A stretch of DNA of 7,394 nucleotides from Verrucomicrobiales bacterium (GTDB lineage: Bacteria > Verrucomicrobiota > Verrucomicrobiia > Verrucomicrobiales > Akkermansiaceae), in NCBI GenBank assembly GCA_003527555.1, contig DPWT01000197.1, positions 1-7,394 on the forward strand. The letters run 5' to 3'. The notes under the pieces were generated by a model that had not been told where the DNA came from, did no database searches, and saw nothing but the letters and a program-made list of their open reading frames with translations. A program made the position numbers and the translations under genes. Positions 1-6,774 of this stretch are shown in pieces. Every line of letters starts with the position of its first letter. Within the stretch, counting starts at the first letter, position 1.

Positions 1-2130
1 ATTGTGCTCGTCGTAACCTTGTCCGTAACCGAGAGAAATTGAAATTATATTATCGGCATGACCAAATCCAACTATTACAGGCACTTCGATTTCACGTCCA
101 TTGACGCTGATTTTAACAATCGGGTTAGTATGATCACGCCCTTCACCGCCTGGTGCCTCTGGCGCATTGTCTTTGACATCTATGAATCCATAAATCTTGC
201 CGTCAGGCTGAAGCTCAAGAATGCGGTCGTATACGCCAAGATCCTTTGCTGTTTTAGGTGAGACAATAGCAACGTTGTCCCAGCATACTTTAGTAATTGG
301 ATCGGGGGCTTCTTGAAGCCATGCGTTGTCGATGTAACGACCATCATAAATGGTTCCATCGGTAGTAAAGACTACCTCAAGGCTGTTTGTTGATGGTGGC
401 CGAGGCACTGTCACTGAAACCGCTCCCCCACCCTTAGGTGCGGCCGCTGCATATGTAGATTTTTTCCAGAACCCATCACGCAGAAGTTGTTTCCAGCTCT
501 TGTCCGTACCATCAGCAATGGTAGAAAACGTCTTACGCACTGCATCGTAAGAAGGTGAGGCTTTTTCACCGTCTTTATCGGAATCGAAAAGCTTGCTATC
601 ACCCAATAGTGCTAGGAGAAGGTCAATCTCTGAGACCCCGTTATAGAGTGGCAAGATCATGGGCTGCACCACGGTGTAGGAGCCCAGCGATGTTCTGCCA
701 TCCGCCCAGCTTTCAAGATAATGCGCAGCAGGTATATGCCAGTCAGCCGCATTTGCAGTGGCATTGCGGCGAAGTCCCAACTGAATTACAGTCGCGTTTT
801 TCGTAGCAGCAGCAAAACCATCTGCATCATAAACTGGGTTAGCTGGAGTAAGTAGCACAACCGTATCAATCGTTTTGGCATCAAGGTCTTGAATAAGCCC
901 ATCGACGTCACCATATCCACCCCGCTCGGTGAGCACTGGTTTGAGAGTTTTGCTGTAGTTTTCAAGAACCGTGTTGATGGCAATACAAATATTTTGCAGT
1001 GCCTTACTTTGGCGGGATCCAGCAAGGACTACAGACTTGCCCTTGTTGCTTGCAAGATCTTCAGCACAACCTTTGGCCCACATTTTTTGATCCTCACTAA
1101 GGTTGTCAGGGCCGGTAACGGTGACAGAAGCGCCAAGTTGTTTGGCAATTTCAGCAGCCACAGCAACCACTTGGCTTGGCGCAATCCGTAAGCGATGATC
1201 AGCGATGCCCCCAGTTAGGCTGTATCCACCTTCCACGACGTAGAGGCGATTCATTGCATCCTTGTTGGGCTTCTTATCGTAACCCGAACCTTCAATAAAG
1301 CGATTCTTGTAAAATCCACTTACGGGGCCTTGTTGGTCCAGCTCGAGAAAATCTGAATCAAGTGAGAGAACCACCTTGGCATCTGAAAAATCAGCGGCGA
1401 CGTCTGCGCTCTGCCCAAAGGCACTTGCATTTGCTTGCTTGCGCTCCTCGCCGGTCAGCGGCTCGTAGCTGTAGAACTTGGCTGATCCATACTTCGCTGC
1501 CAGCTCCTTGACAAGTCGACTGCGTGTAGGTGATTCGTCTTCACCAAAAACAAAACCAATCTTGGCGTCTGGCTTCGTAAGATCTGCCAGTGCACTTTCA
1601 AATTCCGCACGGCTCTTTTTCTTACCTTTGGATAGGAAATCACGCGAACGATCTGGGTTATACATGTCCAGAATCGACGCCTGTGTGAAGGAATCTGTTC
1701 CACCAAGCTCATCGAATCGCTTATTAGGCTCGAGCTTGGTAGGCCGCCCGTCCTGCGTGGTCACAACCAGCGGCACTGCTCCATTCGCACGTGGCATTGA
1801 ACTGGCGTAATAGAGTGCCTTACCGGGAATACGCCATTCAGGAGAATCAGCAAAAGGAACGATCAATGCCTCAGGGCGACGGCACGCCGCGAGGCCCAAG
1901 CCTGCAAGCGCCGATGATGCTCCCATTAACTTAACAAACGACCGGCGCGACAACTCTCGCTCTTCTTCCGTTTCCATTTGGGATGCTCCTTCGAGGAACT
2001 CACGGTCGAGTGCATTCTGGAATTCTTTAGTTCCCTCTTTTTCACCTAGACTGCGCCAGATTTTGCTTCCGTCTTGCTTCTGCAACATGTCAGCGATGCG
2101 CGGCGGCTGGTTAGTGGTCTTTTCGCTCAT
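1..2130 (-). CDS. actB: ActB, molybdopterin oxidoreductase-like subunit of Alternative Complex III (3' end outside window)
   Basis: The minus strand is open from the ATG at 2128-2130 to the window edge, giving 710 residues without a stop. Family features are clear. The N-terminus has IWRSL near residue 24 and a late Tat-like motif, SRRSFVKLMGAS, at residues 61-72 (twin Arg 62-63). A hydrophobic stretch follows, ending in LAAC (80-83) and then RRPEALIVPF. This is the 'Tat-variant' signal typical of ActB. The rest resembles the molybdopterin-binding fold (ActB1), but I see no N-terminal Fe-S cysteine cluster and few cysteines overall. That fits the family, where this domain lacks the Mo cofactor. 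The ferredoxin-like Fe-S part (ActB2) would lie beyond the left edge. ActB works at the periplasmic face in the quinol-oxidising complex, relaying electrons. It follows actA by 69 bp on the same strand, so it is probably co-transcribed. No Shine-Dalgarno sequence is visible before the ATG. Lipidation of Cys83 is possible but is inference. Confidence 0.93.
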   Translation of the reverse strand, partial: MSEKTTNQPPRIADMLQKQDGSKIWRSLGEKEGTKEFQNALDREFLEGASQMETEEERELSRRSFVKLMGASSALAGLGLAACRRPEALIVPFADSPEWRIPGKALYYASSMPRANGAVPLVVTTQDGRPTKLEPNKRFDELGGTDSFTQASILDMYNPDRSRDFLSKGKKKSRAEFESALADLTKPDAKIGFVFGEDESPTRSRLVKELAAKYGSAKFYSYEPLTGEERKQANASAFGQSADVAADFSDAKVVLSLDSDFLELDQQGPVSGFYKNRFIEGSGYDKKPNKDAMNRLYVVEGGYSLTGGIADHRLRIAPSQVVAVAAEIAKQLGASVTVTGPDNLSEDQKMWAKGCAEDLASNKGKSVVLAGSRQSKALQNICIAINTVLENYSKTLKPVLTERGGYGDVDGLIQDLDAKTIDTVVLLTPANPVYDADGFAAATKNATVIQLGLRRNATANAADWHIPAAHYLESWADGRTSLGSYTVVQPMILPLYNGVSEIDLLLALLGDSKLFDSDKDGEKASPSYDAVRKTFSTIADGTDKSWKQLLRDGFWKKSTYAAAAPKGGGAVSVTVPRPPSTNSLEVVFTTDGTIYDGRYIDNAWLQEAPDPITKVCWDNVAIVSPKTAKDLGVYDRILELQPDGKIYGFIDVKDNAPEAPGGEGRDHTNPIVKISVNGREIEVPVIVGFGHADNIISISLGYGQGYDEHN

Positions 2131-2151
2131 GGAATCGATAAGTCGTGTGTT

Positions 2152-2172
2152 TAAAAAACGGGGTGTTTTTTA
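2152..2172. repeat. 8-bp inverted repeat (hairpin) between actA and actB
   Basis: TAAAAAAC (2152-2159) and GTTTTTTA (2165-2172) are perfect inverted repeats around a GGGGT loop. The hairpin sits in the 69-bp gap between the actA stop and the actB start. Its stem is almost all A-T, so it would be weak. On the minus-strand transcript it ends in a T-run and could act as a partial attenuator or RNA-processing site that sets the actA:actB ratio. It could also be a chance result of A/T-rich sequence. Confidence 0.35.
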
Positions 2173-2199
2173 GAAAATTAATTAAGCTTTGTGAGTTAA

Positions 2200-2931
2200 T
2201 TAGCGGTGACAGGTTGTACAGCTTTCTTTAGGGTGTATGTCCCAATTTTCCTTAAGGCGTTTGCCTAGCTTTGCTTGTGCCTCAGAAGAACTATCCCCAA
2301 CGACATAACCTATTTCTTTGGCTAACTCTGGCTTGGCTTTTAAATAATCCACAACGTCATAATCGAGGTTGTAGACCTGTTCTAATGGGCGTAGATGCTT
2401 TTCTGGCTCACGGTGGCACTCCAGACAAAATGCCATACTCAGGCTCTTAGCGTGATGCACTTTACGCATTTTATGCACTTCTCCGTGACAACTCTTACAA
2501 GAAACGCCACGCCCTACGTGTGCTTGGTGACTAAAGTAAGCGTAATCGGGCAGTTTATGGACGCGGACCCACTTGATGGGTTTGCCGTCATATTTATCGT
2601 AGTTTTTATCAGCTGCACGCCGAAGTGGCTCGAGCTTTGGGTTATCTTTTTGAACATGCTGGTGACAATTCCAACAAGTATTCGCAGTTGGCACGCCTGC
2701 GCTAGCAGATTTGTCCACGGAGCTGTGGCAGTATCGGCAATCAATACCCAGCTGGTTTGCGTGCAGATCATGATCGTATGCAATTGGTTGATCTGGTTGA
2801 TAACCAACACGTTGCGCCTTAGGCGTTGCATAATATGAGAAGGCCGCAGTAAGGCCCAAAACTATGAAAATGAGGCATACCGCGATCTTGAGCGGCAGTA
2901 AATTGGTCCAGCGTGGGAAAAAATTAGCCAT
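2200..2931 (-). CDS. actA: ActA, membrane-anchored pentaheme cytochrome c of Alternative Complex III
   Basis: This 243-residue protein has five CXXCH heme c sites: CRYCH (65-69), CWNCH (86-90), CKSCH (145-149), CLECH (169-173) and CTTCH (238-242), the last ending one residue before the C-terminus. The start FFPRWTNLLPLK (residues 4-15) matches the conserved ActA N-terminus. It is followed by one hydrophobic helix (about 15-34) that anchors the protein with its hemes in the periplasm. Extra His residues (H54, H57, H125, H135, H138, H153, H159, H160) could be distal heme ligands. In ACIII, ActA takes electrons from quinol oxidation and passes them toward a cytochrome c or terminal oxidase. It is the first gene of the operon, because the next gene upstream points away. 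The ATG at 2929-2931 fits the family N-terminus exactly but has no Shine-Dalgarno sequence. The stop is TAA. Confidence 0.96.
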   Translation of the reverse strand: MANFFPRWTNLLPLKIAVCLIFIVLGLTAAFSYYATPKAQRVGYQPDQPIAYDHDLHANQLGIDCRYCHSSVDKSASAGVPTANTCWNCHQHVQKDNPKLEPLRRAADKNYDKYDGKPIKWVRVHKLPDYAYFSHQAHVGRGVSCKSCHGEVHKMRKVHHAKSLSMAFCLECHREPEKHLRPLEQVYNLDYDVVDYLKAKPELAKEIGYVVGDSSSEAQAKLGKRLKENWDIHPKESCTTCHR

Positions 2932-2946
2932 GGCGTCAGGCGTTTA

Positions 2947-2975
2947 CTAATGTTTGTGAAAAATTTCACAAGCAA
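2947..2975 (-). promoter_or_regulatory. weak candidate promoter for actA
   Basis: Read on the minus strand, TTGCTT (2975-2970) and CATTAG (2952-2947) are separated by exactly 17 bp, with the second element 15 bp from the actA ATG. Each box matches only about half of the sigma-70 consensus, so this is a weak call. If it is real, the message would have a very short leader, which fits the missing Shine-Dalgarno sequence. The 18-bp palindrome would then occupy the spacer, as expected for a repressor site. Confidence 0.2.
2954..2971. promoter_or_regulatory. 18-bp perfect palindrome, CRP/FNR-family-like operator
   Basis: The sequence TTGTGAAAAATTTCACAA is a perfect palindrome with 8-bp arms and a 2-bp centre. 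It contains TGTGA-N6-TCACA (2955-2970), the known recognition pattern of CRP-type regulators. It lies between the divergent actA and phospholipase D-like genes, with its centre about 31 bp upstream of the actA ATG and about 143 bp upstream of the 3106 start. So close to actA, a bound regulator would more likely repress actA. It is far enough from the plus-strand gene to activate it. The identity of the regulator is inference. Confidence 0.55.
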
Positions 2976-2987
2976 AAATTTTTGAAA

Positions 2988-3018
2988 AGATTCAATCGTC
3001 TAAGTTGTTTTTGAATCT
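2988..3018. repeat. 8-bp inverted repeat in the divergent control region
   Basis: AGATTCAA (2988-2995) and TTGAATCT (3011-3018) form perfect arms around a 15-bp spacer. The repeat lies between the CRP-like palindrome and the plus-strand gene, so it could be a second operator or a 5' transcript hairpin. The surrounding DNA is A/T-rich, which raises the odds of a chance match. Confidence 0.3.
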
Positions 3019-3105
3019 ACTATTTTTCAAAGTGCGTGAGACACGCTAAATAAGGGTTGTTTGAGTAAAAAAACCCCCTCTATCTTTAATCTGAAACTCT
3101 CCATT

Positions 3106-3627
3106 ATGACCGAACTTATCCTGAATGAAAACATCCACCAGCGAGTGATCAAAGAAATGATTCCAGGAGCGCGTCGATTCCTCTGGATCGTCACTGCCGA
3201 TCTCAAGGACATGCACGTGGCCAAAGGAAAGAGATTCGTCCCGTTTCTAGAAGTGCTTTCTGATCTAGTGCAACACGGCATCGCTGTCCGACTCTTCCAT
3301 GCCAAGGAACCAGGGCCCCGGTTTCGCGATGATTTTGATAAATATCCGTCGCTACTGGAGAGTGATCTGTTCGAGCGCATCCTCTGCCCGCGCATCCACA
3401 CCAAAGCGATTATTGTCGATGGAACATCAGCCTTCATAGGCTCACCCAATCTCACTGGCGCGGGCATGGGCGCCAAAAACTCAAACAAAAAAAACTTCGA
3501 GGCTGGTTTTATCACCGACGCACCACACCACCTCACCCCACTGCTTGACTGGATCGATTCTCTTTACCTAGGCGACCTCTGTCAGAAATGCCAGCGCCGT
3601 GACTACTGCCCGGATCCCATTGCATAG
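3106..3627 (+). CDS. small phospholipase D-like (single HKD motif) protein
   Basis: From ATG 3106 the product is 173 residues. It has one perfect HKD motif, HTKAIIVDGTSAFIGS (residues 98-113: H98, K100, D105, G112-S113), followed by PNLTGAG. This is the catalytic signature of the phospholipase D/nuclease superfamily, where His makes a phospho-enzyme intermediate. One motif per chain suggests an active site built by a homodimer, as in Nuc-type nucleases. No signal peptide or membrane helix is visible, so it is probably cytoplasmic. The C-terminus has a cysteine cluster, CQKCQRRDYCPDP (159-171), a plausible metal site. Substrate (phospholipid, DNA or RNA) cannot be told from sequence. A TTG at 3061, preceded by AAGGG (3052-3056), would add 15 residues. 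I prefer 3106 because the recognisable domain begins just after it, at about LILNENIH. It is divergent from actA. Confidence 0.85.
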   Translation: MTELILNENIHQRVIKEMIPGARRFLWIVTADLKDMHVAKGKRFVPFLEVLSDLVQHGIAVRLFHAKEPGPRFRDDFDKYPSLLESDLFERILCPRIHTKAIIVDGTSAFIGSPNLTGAGMGAKNSNKKNFEAGFITDAPHHLTPLLDWIDSLYLGDLCQKCQRRDYCPDPIA

Positions 3628-3701
3628 GGCTGTTAATAATTGATATTGCTCGCATATATCTTGATTTTACAGCTGCTTACCGATGCGTGATTAACAGACG
3701 G

Positions 3702-3718
3702 CTCACAAATCTTGTGAG
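3702..3718 (+). promoter_or_regulatory. leader hairpin upstream of the nhaC-type gene
   Basis: CTCACAA (3702-3708) and TTGTGAG (3712-3718) are perfect 7-bp arms around a 3-nt loop, about 65 bp upstream of the antiporter ATG. It could be an RNA hairpin in the leader or a protein-binding site. No T-run follows, so it is not a standard terminator. The half-sites TCACAA/TTGTGA are the same words as in the palindrome at 2954-2971 but in the opposite order. Confidence 0.35.
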
Positions 3719-3782
3719 GTATCAGACAAAAACAAATTCTCCAAGATTGCCCTGTAGTGCAGCATGCGGCATAGTTGTCGCC

Positions 3783-5378
3783 ATGCAAGATCGTGCAGCT
3801 GGCCCAACATGGCAGACCACACTACGGAGCGTCGTGTTGATTGTCCTGTTTTTTTGTTGTTGGCTATCTGCTTTTCAGGGCTCCTCGGGTAAAGAACTCT
3901 GGCCTGCAATAGTTGCATTAATGACTATTTTCATCACACGGCAAGTCGTATTTGGGCTTGCATTTGGTGCGCTAGCTGGGTGCCTATTTCTAACAGGTGG
4001 CGATGTCGCATCGGCACTAAAGCAACTAACCACCGATCACTTTTTTTCATCGCTGCAGGGGCCATGGCGTGTTGGCGCTATCCTGTTCACACTAATCCTT
4101 GGCTCTTTTGCCGTTGTGATTGAGAGAGGTGGAGGATTTTCAGCTGTTACCAGAAAACTAATAGCAAACAAACGTGGTAATGCTGGCAGACGGCTCGAAA
4201 CCGCTACTGGCTTGATGGGTGGCCTCTGTTTTTTTGATGGTTTGGCGAACAGTCTGTTACTGGGGAAAATTATGCGTCCGCTAGCTGACCGCGCGGGCAT
4301 CACACGGGCCAAGCTGGCGTATCTGGTGGATAGTACCAGCAGCTCGATTGCCTGTATTGCATTCATTTCCACATGGATCGCAACGCAACTCAGCCTGATC
4401 GATCAGTCAATTCAGAGTTACGGGATTACAGACACGGCATACACGCTGTTTTTTCGGTCGATCGGAAGTAACTTCTACTGCCTCTTTACCCTGGCCTTGG
4501 TGGCTCTCGTCATCTGGAGACGCTGGGATATGGGCCCGATGAAGAAGTCACAGGTCACTGAACCCACCACACGAACAGAAGATAAAGAGCAAAGGTCATC
4601 CGCGGCAGTTGCATTAGTTCCGATTCTGACCCTTTCATTAGGTATCGTCAGCCTTTTCTATCTTTGGGAAACATCACCCCTGTGGCCGATGACCACGGAA
4701 AAACTTACCAAGGCTTTCAGTGGCAATGCGGGGCCCTATGCGCTGACTCTTGGCAGCTTATTGGGTCTGGGTGTAGCCGCCTTGATGTTCCCTAAGAAAC
4801 ATAACGCCCGTCTCCCCAGCGCAGTGCGTGATGGTGCGGCGAGTATGCTACCACCACTTCTTATCCTTATTCTGGCGTGGACGTTTGGCAGTGTGATGAA
4901 AGAAGTCGGTACAGCAAGGTGGTTGGCTGATGCAATTGGGTCTCAATTTTCACCCGCCTATTTTCCTGCTGCTGTTTTTCTAACTGGGGCTTGTATCAGT
5001 TTTCTAACAGGAAGCTCATGGGGAACCATGGCACTACTCATGCCGATAGCTATTCCCGGTTATCTCGAAGTTGCGGGGAACGAACCTGTAATGCTGTCAG
5101 CCGTAATTGGCGCAGTCTTCAGCGGTGCTGTTTTTGGTGATCACTGCAGCCCGTTTAGTGATACCACAATTGTCAGTGCATTCGCATGCGGCGTATCAGC
5201 GCAGGAGCACGTGATCACCCAGTTACCCTATGCTGTGCTTGCCGCGGTCGTCTCACTTGTTGTTGGATACCTTGGAAAGGGTATGGGATTACCAGCTTGG
5301 GCATGTATAATAACAGGAATTGGAGTTTTATGTATCATTGCAGTGGCGGCAACTCGCAAGACGAGCATGGCAAGTTAG
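3783..5378 (+). CDS. NhaC-family Na+/H+ antiporter
   Basis: A 531-residue multi-pass inner-membrane protein with about a dozen hydrophobic segments. It belongs to the NhaC-type antiporter family (Na_H_antiporter domain), which exchanges external H+ for internal Na+ or related substrates. Family landmarks are FFDGLANS (150-157), LVDSTSSSIACIAFISTW (181-198), TGSSWGT (409-415), FGDHCSPFSDTTI (451-463) and TQLPYA (479-484). The acidic and polar residues in these lie in probable transport helices. A hydrophilic loop at about 250-274 separates two halves of similar layout. The reading frame extends upstream to a GTG at 3687, but those 32 residues are polar, cover a hairpin and look non-coding. ATG 3783 puts the first helix at residues 16-31. 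No Shine-Dalgarno sequence is visible. Exact substrate is uncertain: some relatives exchange organic acids or amino acids. It faces a convergent neighbour 76 bp downstream. Confidence 0.88.
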   Translation: MQDRAAGPTWQTTLRSVVLIVLFFCCWLSAFQGSSGKELWPAIVALMTIFITRQVVFGLAFGALAGCLFLTGGDVASALKQLTTDHFFSSLQGPWRVGAILFTLILGSFAVVIERGGGFSAVTRKLIANKRGNAGRRLETATGLMGGLCFFDGLANSLLLGKIMRPLADRAGITRAKLAYLVDSTSSSIACIAFISTWIATQLSLIDQSIQSYGITDTAYTLFFRSIGSNFYCLFTLALVALVIWRRWDMGPMKKSQVTEPTTRTEDKEQRSSAAVALVPILTLSLGIVSLFYLWETSPLWPMTTEKLTKAFSGNAGPYALTLGSLLGLGVAALMFPKKHNARLPSAVRDGAASMLPPLLILILAWTFGSVMKEVGTARWLADAIGSQFSPAYFPAAVFLTGACISFLTGSSWGTMALLMPIAIPGYLEVAGNEPVMLSAVIGAVFSGAVFGDHCSPFSDTTIVSAFACGVSAQEHVITQLPYAVLAAVVSLVVGYLGKGMGLPAWACIITGIGVLCIIAVAATRKTSMAS

Positions 5379-5430
5379 CTTTGCTCATTATTTAGTGGTT
5401 ACGAAGACCAGCTACAGCATTACCATACAA

Positions 5431-5445
5431 AATGAGACTTCTCAC
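5431..5445 (-). terminator. weak possible terminator for the brkB-type gene
   Basis: On the minus strand, just after the stop at 5455, TGAG-AAGT-CTCA forms a 4-bp stem (one more pair with a G-T wobble) followed by TTTTG. The stem is short, so termination here would be inefficient. No better hairpin is visible in the 76-bp convergent gap. Confidence 0.2.
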
Positions 5446-5454
5446 GAGCGAGCG

Positions 5455-6531
5455 CTAATCAGCCGGCTTATCTTTAACAGTTGGATCGCTGTCTTGTATT
5501 ATCTGTGCCTCCACTATCATCTCCTGATCCTGCCCATGTAACACCACTTCTTGCTTATCCGGTTGCACATCAGCGGTTATATTTTCAGTTGTAATGTGCG
5601 CTGGCTCATCCCCGAGCTGCTTGGCCTCGATCAGAGTGGTTTCAAGTTCCTTTTTGTCATTGCTTCCAACATTCGGCTCATGTGTGCGCCGCTCGCACCC
5701 TAGTTCCGCTGCCAATTCCGCACCATAGAGGAATACCTGCATCGCGAAGTAGATCCAGAATAACACAAGGACCAAGGTTAGGGCACTACCATAAAAGCTT
5801 CCTATATCCGTATGTTTCAAAAATTGTGCCAGTGCTATTTTTAAACCTAACAGAAGTAGTGCGCTAATCAAACCACCGGCCAGTGCTTCACGAAATTTTG
5901 GCGGTCGCGCCGGCAACCAACGCATCGCAACGGCCGCAAGAAATACCATCGCGATAAATGACAGCAACGGTGAAACAGATGTAGCTACACGCAGTAAAAC
6001 AGGAGAGTCATGCAGCGAGCCCACAATTACTCCCATCATTGTTTCAAAGACCACAGCGCTGGCAATGAACACACCGAGCACAATCAGCATTCCGATCGCC
6101 GCGAGTCGACTAACCAGCCCAGCGACCGCGGCCTTGCGACCAAGTTTTCTCTCTTTACCAAAAACCTTACCCAAGGATTTACGCAGCTCTGCGATCACTT
6201 TTGTTGCCGCAAAAAATAGGAAAAGACCACCAATGTAGGGAGAAAATCCAGAGCCAACCCAGCGGATTTCTGTACGCAAAATCTGCGCGAAGTAGCCGCC
6301 GACCGTTGAACCTGCTAAACGATCTGCCTCAGTGACCAGAATGCGTGTTGCCGTTTTCTCATCCACAAAAACAGACGCTATACTCACACCGACTAACAGT
6401 ATGGGAACTAACGATATTAAGGAATAGAATGCCAGTGCCGCCGCCTCGTCAGCATGCTTACGCCGCCACCACTTTACAGCCGCACGCCAGAGGCGAAACA
6501 ACCAGAGTTTGCCGATATCGAGAATTTTCAT
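5455..6531 (-). CDS. YihY/BrkB-family inner-membrane protein with acidic C-terminal tail
   Basis: This 358-residue protein has six or so membrane helices in the pattern of the YihY/virulence factor BrkB family. Landmarks are DEAAALAFYSLISLVPILL (28-46), the GGLFLFFAATKVIAELRKSLGKVFG region (101-125), WLPARPPKFREALAGG (205-220) and the last helix pair with GSFYGSALTLVLVLFWIYF (244-262) and YGAELAAELG (269-278). The family was once thought to be RNase BN, which is not supported. Its real function is not established. The core ends at about residue 280. The remaining ~78 residues are polar, rich in Glu, Asp, Gln and Lys, and look disordered and cytoplasmic. I would expect the family to end near 280-300, so this tail is an extension. 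ATG 6529-6531 fits the family start. A GGAG lies 15 nt upstream, too far for a good ribosome site. The gene is convergent with the antiporter. Confidence 0.88.
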   Translation of the reverse strand: MKILDIGKLWLFRLWRAAVKWWRRKHADEAAALAFYSLISLVPILLVGVSIASVFVDEKTATRILVTEADRLAGSTVGGYFAQILRTEIRWVGSGFSPYIGGLFLFFAATKVIAELRKSLGKVFGKERKLGRKAAVAGLVSRLAAIGMLIVLGVFIASAVVFETMMGVIVGSLHDSPVLLRVATSVSPLLSFIAMVFLAAVAMRWLPARPPKFREALAGGLISALLLLGLKIALAQFLKHTDIGSFYGSALTLVLVLFWIYFAMQVFLYGAELAAELGCERRTHEPNVGSNDKKELETTLIEAKQLGDEPAHITTENITADVQPDKQEVVLHGQDQEMIVEAQIIQDSDPTVKDKPAD

Positions 6532-6617
6532 TCATTTGCACTTTAGCTCCGATAGACCGATGTGGCGAGGCCTGATCAGCAAGAAACATGACTATCTACA
6601 AGGACACAGAATAGGTT

Positions 6618-6631
6618 ATATCAAATGATAT
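6618..6631. promoter_or_regulatory. 14-bp perfect palindrome upstream of the brkB-type gene
   Basis: ATATCAAATGATAT has perfect 6-bp arms and a 2-bp centre. It lies about 87 bp upstream of the brkB-type ATG, a reasonable place for an operator. AT-rich palindromes of this size do arise by chance, so this is only a candidate. Confidence 0.3.
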
Positions 6632-6725
6632 GATCTATGCTTATTACCGCTGGTTATTTACCCATTACGGCAACCATAATAAACGATAATGTTCAAAAAT
6701 TAAACCTAACAAGAAAATCTCTTTG

Positions 6726-6737
6726 CTAGGATGTTAG
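6726..6737 (+). repeat. left copy of an imperfect 12-bp direct repeat
   Basis: CTAGGATGTTAG here matches TTAGGGTGTTAG at 7155-7166 in 10 of 12 positions; both differences are transitions. The two copies bracket the small cysteine-rich membrane protein gene at 6744-7145. Confidence 0.35.
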
Positions 6738-6774
6738 CGTTTTTTACACTTTCACTTGTGATTGTTTGCTAACA
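6732..6774. repeat. nested inverted repeat over the 3' end of the cysteine-rich membrane protein gene
   Basis: TGTTAGC (6732-6738) and GCTAACA (6768-6774) are perfect 7-bp arms. Inside them TCACTTGTGA (6752-6761) can form a second 4-bp stem. The structure covers the last codons and the TAA stop of the minus-strand gene. It could stabilise the transcript 3' end. It lacks a T-run in the right place for a standard terminator. Confidence 0.3.

Larger units (their letters stand above)
6532..6743. other. AT-rich intergenic stretch, no gene seen
   Basis: This roughly 210-bp gap between two minus-strand genes has no convincing reading frame. It is clearly more AT-rich toward the right side. It holds a 14-bp perfect palindrome (6618-6631) and inverted words CTAACA/TGTTAG (6706-6711 and 6732-6737). 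The promoter of the brkB-type gene should lie in its left half, but I cannot point to clear boxes. Confidence 0.6.

Noticed and set aside
1478..1810. Plus-strand reading frame of 110 codons opposite actB
   Set aside because: ActB is continuous across this interval on the minus strand with family motifs; the opposing frame is rich in Arg and Ser with no domain, as expected of a shadow.
1..2130. Possible pseudogene or frameshift in actB, since no long minus-strand frame with its own stop is contained here
   Set aside because: Reading the minus strand codon by codon from 2130 to 1 shows no stop or frame change; the gene is simply cut by the window edge.
2395..2838. Plus-strand reading frame of 147 codons opposite actA
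   Set aside because: It lies wholly inside the unambiguous pentaheme cytochrome gene on the other strand and shows no recognisable domain.
3027..3536. Minus-strand reading frame of 169 codons opposite the phospholipase D-like gene
   Set aside because: The plus strand encodes a perfect HKD motif here; the opposing frame has no domain and is a shadow.
3687..3782. GTG-initiated N-terminal extension of the antiporter (32 extra residues)
   Set aside because: The extra residues are polar, do not resemble an antiporter N-terminus and overlap a perfect hairpin; ATG 3783 gives a normal start just before the first helix.
5379..5454. Strong bidirectional terminator in the convergent gap
   Set aside because: Only a 4-5 bp stem with a short T-run is visible; nothing resembles a strong terminator for either gene.
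6704..6739. Integron attC-like site (ACCTAAC ... GTTAGCG) next to the cysteine-rich gene
   Set aside because: The two end boxes have the right polarity, but the site is only about 36 nt, shorter than known attC sites; one box does not match the consensus, the inner boxes are missing, and no integrase or second site is present.
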